8,384 nt of DNA from Clostridia bacterium (GTDB taxonomy: Bacteria; Bacillota_A; Clostridia; Oscillospirales; CAG-272), in the NCBI GenBank assembly GCA_017552165.1, contig JAFZCF010000084.1, positions 1-8,384 of the forward strand. The letters run 5' to 3'. How positions within the stretch are numbered: the stretch's first letter is position 1; every line of letters begins with the position of its first letter. The notes under the pieces are model-generated. The model ran no database searches. It saw nothing but the letters and a program-made list of their open reading frames with translations, and was not told the origin of the DNA. Shown piece by piece: positions 4,446-8,384 of the stretch. Both the position numbers and the translations under genes were made by a program.

Positions 4446-6749
4446 TTATTGCTTTGACGCGAGATATTCGTCGTAGTCCATTATTACGGAACCGGAATAA
4501 TATGACGTGAAGATCGTCTCGTAATCATATCCGAGAATCCCCATATCATACGCGCCGAACTGGCTCATTCCGAGGCCGTGGCCCCAGCCCATGCCAACGA
4601 AAACAAAGCTGCCGGACGTACCGTCAAGGGTCACCTGTTCGTCCTCCACCGTCACCGCAATCTTTTTTATGTCGGGAAGGACCTCTCCGCCGACGCCCAT
4701 CACTGTCGGATAATAACTGCTGTCAAGGCATTGAGACATCGGGAAATCAAATATCCCGTCTCCTGTCGCGACCTTTTCCTCATTGCTGTCGACAAAGGTG
4801 CCGACTCCGTCCGCGGTCAGGACAGTGAATGTCTGTCTTCCCGTAACGAGATAACTGAACGGATTGGTTATAACACCGACGCCCTCCGCGGGCTCGACGT
4901 TTGTCGCGTTGAAACCGAGCATAACGAATTTTCTTCTCGACACGGTCTCTCCCGCTTTTCCGACGACGAAATTGCCGCTGTTAAGCCCGAGCGCCGAGGG
5001 AATGGAGCTTTTGTTTATTGTCACCGCGTTCCCTTTCGTATCGGTGATCTTTACGGATTTCACGTAGCTCGTGTTGCTGCCGAGCGTGATCTCTATCGAC
5101 TTGACGTTTGATTTAAGAGCGTACCCTTTTGATGACAGACGTTTATAAAGTGCTTCCGGGGTATACTCCGCCGTCCAGTGAGCTTTATTGTGCGTATTGT
5201 ATTTTTCCCAGGGAGTTGCGACCGCCTTCAGGTAGGGATAGGTAGACAGCGATCCGCTCCACACCTCGTTAACGTTTGCCGTACATCCGCCCATGCTTGA
5301 AGAATAATAGCAGTTGCATATCCTTCCGTTCGACGCTATCCCGACAAGCCCCTTAACTTCGTTTACCGCCTGCCAGACGCGGCTGTTCGTCGAAGCGAAG
5401 CCCTTATAAACCTGACAATGGGTCGTACAGCAAAGATCGGCGCCGCTTGATGCGTGAGCGCCGCGACGAGTGAGCGCGTAGGACTTTACCGCGATGGCGA
5501 ACGCCTTTTGCGTCTCAAGCGGCCAGGATGACGATATCTCATAGGGTATCACCCCCGCCGCGTAGGTATCGAGGGGGAGGACGTCGACGATCCTTATACC
5601 GAAATATTCGTCTCCTTTGATGGCTTTGAATTCAAGCGTTCCGTCGTATTTGCGCGTTCCGGCGGACCGGAATGTATCGATGAACGTCGTATCGTCCGCG
5701 AGCGGAACCGCCCTGACGGCGAGCGACAGATTATCGTCCGGAACGTCGCAAAGAAACTCTATTTCCCCGTCGTCGGAAATCAGATATACCGAATCATCGG
5801 TCGGCTCTGATATTGAACTCGAAAGCACGGCGATCACAAACGGATCCGGATCGGGGTCCTGATCCGTCACGCTTTCCGTCACCGTATCAGCCGGCTCCGA
5901 CGTGTCGGAAGAATCGCTTTCATCCGTCTCAACGGAATCGACACCCGGGAACGTCTCATCGCCGTTTTCCGACGTTTCGCCGGGATTGGATTCCGCGTCC
6001 GTTTCCGATGCCTCCGAAACTACGTCGTCAGTTTCGACGATTACCGACGTCCCGTCGGCCTGCGAGGTATCCGATTCGTCGGTCACGACGGTCTCCGGCG
6101 GCTCCGGCGTATATTCTTCAACAAGAGCGGCGCGGAAAGCCTCCGCGCCGTCGAGATCGGAAAATGAACCGAGCATAATGCTGTCCGCGCCGTTTTCTAA
6201 CGCACGGAAAACCTGAACTCCCGGAAGGGCGCTTCTGATTTCCGTTATACAGCCGGAAACGTCCGTTTCCTCAACGTTCAGTCTGACGTGATACGGACCT
6301 ATTTCGGGCTGACCGTCAACGCAGGGCTGATAGTTCCCCGTTGAGGAGTTTTTTGACAGCCCCGTCCGGTACGCGGCGTGGAGGACGGGAGTTTCGGTTC
6401 GAAAAAGTTCGGTAAAAACGCTGTCCGTCGTCTCTGTACCCACGACAAATCCGCCGGATGCCGCGACTTTTATCGACGGGGACACTCCGGAGCCGTATTC
6501 TATCGCTATCCGTATGAGAGTATCGTCCGGCGCGGCGTTCTGTTCCGAACGCTCGGGGATCACCTCGCCGAATAAAAGCCCGTCACGCTGATATCTGCCG
6601 ACAAGGAGAAAGTATATGAAATAATAGAACGTACCGCCGAGCATGGCGGCGATCAGCACCCAGACCACAATCCTGACAAAAAGTTTCTTTTTGTCCTTCA
6701 CGGGCGCGCCTTTTCCCTTGTTGTTTTTAACCTGTGATATTGTACTCAC
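4446..6749 (-). CDS. Membrane-anchored SpoIID/LytB-domain protein (probable peptidoglycan lytic transglycosylase)
   Basis: From the GTG at 6747-6749 the protein has 767 residues. A lysine-rich cytoplasmic end is followed by one membrane helix (about 24-49), so the rest should lie outside the membrane. Residues 71-130 resemble the N-terminal part of SpoIID/LytB proteins. Residues 152-212 look SPOR-like (IMLGSFSDLDGAEAFRAAL). Residues 213-303 form a Thr/Ser/Asp/Glu-rich linker. The SpoIID core spans about 365-755. It has LPLDTYAAGVIPYE with the probable catalytic Glu404, CCTTHCQVYKG at 440-450 (Cys/His positions that bind zinc in some SpoIID enzymes), YYSSSMGG at 481-488 and GWGHGLGMSQFGAY at 721-734. 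SpoIID enzymes cut glycan strands lacking stem peptides during engulfment; LytB relatives modify amidase action. At 767 residues it is about twice the length of classical SpoIID, so I do not use spoIID as the symbol. The start is uncertain: GTG at 6699-6701 (751 residues) has better ribosome-site spacing. Confidence -1.
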   Translation of the reverse strand: MSTISQVKNNKGKGAPVKDKKKLFVRIVVWVLIAAMLGGTFYYFIYFLLVGRYQRDGLLFGEVIPERSEQNAAPDDTLIRIAIEYGSGVSPSIKVAASGGFVVGTETTDSVFTELFRTETPVLHAAYRTGLSKNSSTGNYQPCVDGQPEIGPYHVRLNVEETDVSGCITEIRSALPGVQVFRALENGADSIMLGSFSDLDGAEAFRAALVEEYTPEPPETVVTDESDTSQADGTSVIVETDDVVSEASETDAESNPGETSENGDETFPGVDSVETDESDSSDTSEPADTVTESVTDQDPDPDPFVIAVLSSSISEPTDDSVYLISDDGEIEFLCDVPDDNLSLAVRAVPLADDTTFIDTFRSAGTRKYDGTLEFKAIKGDEYFGIRIVDVLPLDTYAAGVIPYEISSSWPLETQKAFAIAVKSYALTRRGAHASSGADLCCTTHCQVYKGFASTNSRVWQAVNEVKGLVGIASNGRICNCYYSSSMGGCTANVNEVWSGSLSTYPYLKAVATPWEKYNTHNKAHWTAEYTPEALYKRLSSKGYALKSNVKSIEITLGSNTSYVKSVKITDTKGNAVTINKSSIPSALGLNSGNFVVGKAGETVSRRKFVMLGFNATNVEPAEGVGVITNPFSYLVTGRQTFTVLTADGVGTFVDSNEEKVATGDGIFDFPMSQCLDSSYYPTVMGVGGEVLPDIKKIAVTVEDEQVTLDGTSGSFVFVGMGWGHGLGMSQFGAYDMGILGYDYETIFTSYYSGSVIMDYDEYLASKQ
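6709..6719 (-). promoter_or_regulatory. Candidate ribosome site for an alternative SpoIID-protein start
   Basis: AAGGGAAAAGG on the minus strand lies seven bases before an in-frame GTG at 6699-6701 (codon 17 of the longest frame). The longest frame starts at GTG 6747-6749, where AAGGG (6750-6754) touches the start codon with no spacer, and an in-frame TAA sits just upstream. The downstream start would leave a 25-base gap after the secreted-protein stop and still keep the membrane helix. Confidence -1.
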
Positions 6750-7227
6750 CCCTTACGAGAACCTGTATCTGAGAAGCGGCTCTCAGACCTCTGCCGTCCG
6801 GCTTCGGAATAACAATGGCATGATTAAGAGACAGCTGCTCTCCGTTTGTGACGACAGAACCGGACGTCGTATCGATAAGACCTGCACCGTTTTCAATGTT
6901 TGTCGCCGAAGTGACGACGGCCGTCGCTTCTCCCTCCGTGAGGATAACCTCACAGATGCCTTTTGCCATGAGAGCCTGTCCCTGACGCATCGTCAGAAGC
7001 GAATATCCGGACGGATTGGTCGGCTCAAGATCGCTTTTTTTGACGTAATCAGCGTCGATCTTTTTGAGGACCTCGGTCATTATCTCGGGACCAAGCACGT
7101 CGTTTGCATAACTGAGCGAGATCAGCGGGTCATCCTTTGACGAATAAAGATCATCAGCGGCGACGCAGATCAGGAGGACGGCCGAAAGCATCGTCAGCGA
7201 TAAAAGCGTTCTGAAAATTCTTTTCAT
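6727..7227 (-). CDS. Secreted protein of unknown function
   Basis: A 166-residue protein with a clear export signal: basic MKRIFR, a hydrophobic core at about 7-23, and a likely cleavage site near CVAA-DD (about 24-25). Cys21 is preceded by Ile, so it does not form a good lipobox and a lipoprotein is less likely. The mature part begins with DLYSSKDDPLISLSYAND, a charged helix-like region (about 45-65), then SGYSLLTMRQGQALMAKG and beta-rich sequence with many Gly, Thr and Val. It ends in NHAIVIPKPDGRGL and VLVRGEYNITG. I recall similar short exported proteins in Clostridia but know no function or name. The ATG has AAGGAAGG seven bases upstream (7235-7242), which supports the start. The frame ends 23 bases inside the longest SpoIID reading frame, so the two products may be translationally coupled and could act together at the cell surface; that is inference from position. 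Confidence -1.
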   Translation of the reverse strand: MKRIFRTLLSLTMLSAVLLICVAADDLYSSKDDPLISLSYANDVLGPEIMTEVLKKIDADYVKKSDLEPTNPSGYSLLTMRQGQALMAKGICEVILTEGEATAVVTSATNIENGAGLIDTTSGSVVTNGEQLSLNHAIVIPKPDGRGLRAASQIQVLVRGEYNITG

Positions 7228-7234
7228 GTTCGTT

Positions 7235-7242
7235 CCTTCCTT
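7235..7242 (-). promoter_or_regulatory. Ribosome binding site of the secreted-protein gene
   Basis: AAGGAAGG on the minus strand, seven bases before the ATG at 7225-7227. Good spacing supports that start codon and shows that the gene is translated independently within the unit. Confidence -1.
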
Positions 7243-7247
7243 AGGCC

Positions 7248-8384
7248 TTAAACGTCATTCGAGGTCGGGAGGGCCTTTTTATCCTGTTCCGTAAGCGTGA
7301 TACCCGTTGACGGAATTTTGTTTTTGCGGTATCTCTTCACGTCGATTCCGAGCGACTCGGGATTCTTTGACACAAGAATTACCGATCCGCCCTTTTTGAA
7401 GTTCATGAGTGACGAGCCCTGCGCTGTCCTTGTGGTCTTTTCGGTGACAAGCGAGGTTGATACGTACATTGCGGTCGTATCGCCCGAGACAAAGACGTCA
7501 ACGGGTTTTCCCTGCTCTATCACAACGCCGACGGGACGGCTGACGGTCGAAAAAGCGCCGGCCAATCTTCTGCGGCTGGACTTTGTCTCGTAAGCGGACA
7601 TTGGTATCCTTACCGCCTTGCCGTTTTCAAAGAAAATGCACGCCTTCCATTTCGGGTCCGGTCTGCCGCTGAAACAGAGCATAGCGATGGCGCGCTCGCC
7701 ATCAACGTCAAACTTCAGTTTTGACGGGACGTAGTCTCCGAGCTGCGAGGCCTTGACGGTATCAAAATCGTCAACTTTTGCGTTGTATATCTGCCCTTTG
7801 TCGGTAAAGAACATCAGCTCGGCGGAGTTCGACGCGTCTATAAGATCCGTTACGTAGTCGCCTTCCTTGAGTTTCTGCTCGTCATTTCCGCGGTAAGACT
7901 GCGTCGTGATTTTCTTGAAGTATCCCTCTGCGGTAAATATCAGCTTGACCTTGTAATCGTCAACGACCTCGTTCTCGTCGAAAACGGGCGCATCGCTTTC
8001 CTGAACTATGACGGATTTTCTCGGCTGGCCGTATTTCTTCTTTATTTCGGTGAGCTGAGCGGCTATCACGTTGCCGAGCCGTACGTCGGACGACACGGTC
8101 TTTTTAAGGTCTTCGATTTCGCCTCTCAGAGATTCGAGTTCCTTGACCCTGTTTACGATATATTCCCGGTTGATGTTCCGGAGTTTTATATCCGCGACGT
8201 ATTCCGCCTGCTCCTTGTTGAGGCCGAAGCCCGCCATGAGGTTCGGGACAACGTCCTTTTCGAGCTTTGTTTCGCGGATGATCTTTATAGCCTTGTCGAT
8301 GTCGAGAAGGATTATCCCTAGACCGGTGAGGAGATTGAGCTTTTCTTTCTTTCTGTCGAGCTCAAAGGTCAGCTCGCGCCTGAC
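7248..8384 (-). CDS. Type IIA topoisomerase subunit A, ParC/GyrA-like, C-terminal 378 residues only
   Basis: The frame is open to the right window edge, so the start, the winged-helix domain and the active-site tyrosine are outside. The visible part begins with the helical RRELTFELDRKKEKLNLLTGL segment and KAIKIIRE. FGLNKEQAEYVADIKLRNINREYI follows, the end of the breakage-reunion domain common to GyrA and ParC, then a coiled-coil stretch (about visible residues 75-118). From about 142 to 345 comes a beta-rich region with repeats such as IFTAEGYFKKI and FFTDKGQIYNAKV, fitting the DNA-wrapping beta-pinwheel. At the place where GyrA carries its QRRGGKG box, this protein reads SYRGNDEQKLKEGD. 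The lack of a GyrA box favours a ParC-type (decatenating) subunit, or the divergent second A subunit seen in many Clostridia. The stop is 20 bases before the secreted-protein ATG, so the genes are probably co-transcribed. Family certain; ParC versus GyrA not settled. Confidence -1.
   Translation of the reverse strand, partial: VRRELTFELDRKKEKLNLLTGLGIILLDIDKAIKIIRETKLEKDVVPNLMAGFGLNKEQAEYVADIKLRNINREYIVNRVKELESLRGEIEDLKKTVSSDVRLGNVIAAQLTEIKKKYGQPRKSVIVQESDAPVFDENEVVDDYKVKLIFTAEGYFKKITTQSYRGNDEQKLKEGDYVTDLIDASNSAELMFFTDKGQIYNAKVDDFDTVKASQLGDYVPSKLKFDVDGERAIAMLCFSGRPDPKWKACIFFENGKAVRIPMSAYETKSSRRRLAGAFSTVSRPVGVVIEQGKPVDVFVSGDTTAMYVSTSLVTEKTTRTAQGSSLMNFKKGGSVILVSKNPESLGIDVKRYRKNKIPSTGITLTEQDKKALPTSNDV

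Noticed and set aside
4578..5111. Plus-strand 177-codon frame opposite the SpoIID catalytic core
   Set aside because: Antisense to conserved SpoIID motifs and without signal peptide, domain or credible start region.
5813..6178. Plus-strand Arg/Pro-rich frame opposite the SpoIID linker
   Set aside because: It is the reverse complement of a Ser/Thr/Asp/Glu-coding low-complexity region, which yields Arg/Pro-rich shadows; no ribosome site or domain is evident.

Overview
The window looks like a chromosomal housekeeping segment of a Clostridia-type Firmicute, probably an uncultured gut-type lineage with roughly balanced GC. The reasons are a SpoIID/LytB-family wall enzyme, a divergent second-type topoisomerase A subunit typical of Clostridia, a pgk-tpiA pair, and purine-rich Shine-Dalgarno sites. 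The assignment to class is inference; no rRNA or other marker is present. All eight genes lie on the minus strand, so transcription runs from high to low coordinates. There is no tRNA, CRISPR array, insertion sequence or phage gene.

In transcription order, the first unit (8384 to about 4400) holds three genes. They are the 3' end of a type IIA topoisomerase A subunit (ParC/GyrA-like, cut by the window edge), a small secreted protein of unknown function, and a large membrane-anchored SpoIID/LytB-domain protein. The secreted-protein and SpoIID reading frames overlap or nearly touch. An imperfect hairpin with a U-rich tail just after the SpoIID stop probably ends this unit.

The 176-base gap at 4270-4445 is the only sizeable non-coding stretch. 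It carries the terminator, an AT-rich dyad and a strong sigma-A promoter with an extended -10. It also carries two copies of an 8-bp palindrome and a leader with overlapping inverted repeats. This promoter should drive the second unit: pgk, tpiA, rbfA, hemW and a four-helix membrane protein running off the left edge. These genes are separated by 12 bases, 67 bases, a 4-base overlap and 12 bases. The 67-base tpiA-rbfA gap holds a perfect 11-bp hairpin that could separate expression of the glycolytic pair from the ribosome/heme genes.

Functionally, the second unit joins lower glycolysis (phosphoglycerate kinase, triosephosphate isomerase) to 30S maturation (RbfA) and heme trafficking (HemW). 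The first joins DNA topology to envelope or peptidoglycan remodelling. Most genes are ordinary core genes. The items most worth a second look are the regulatory gap before pgk, the tpiA-rbfA hairpin with its flanking direct repeats, the uncharacterised secreted protein coupled to SpoIID, the SPOR-like segment and acidic linker of the SpoIID protein, and the membrane protein at the left edge. I see no clear evidence of a wholly new biological system.
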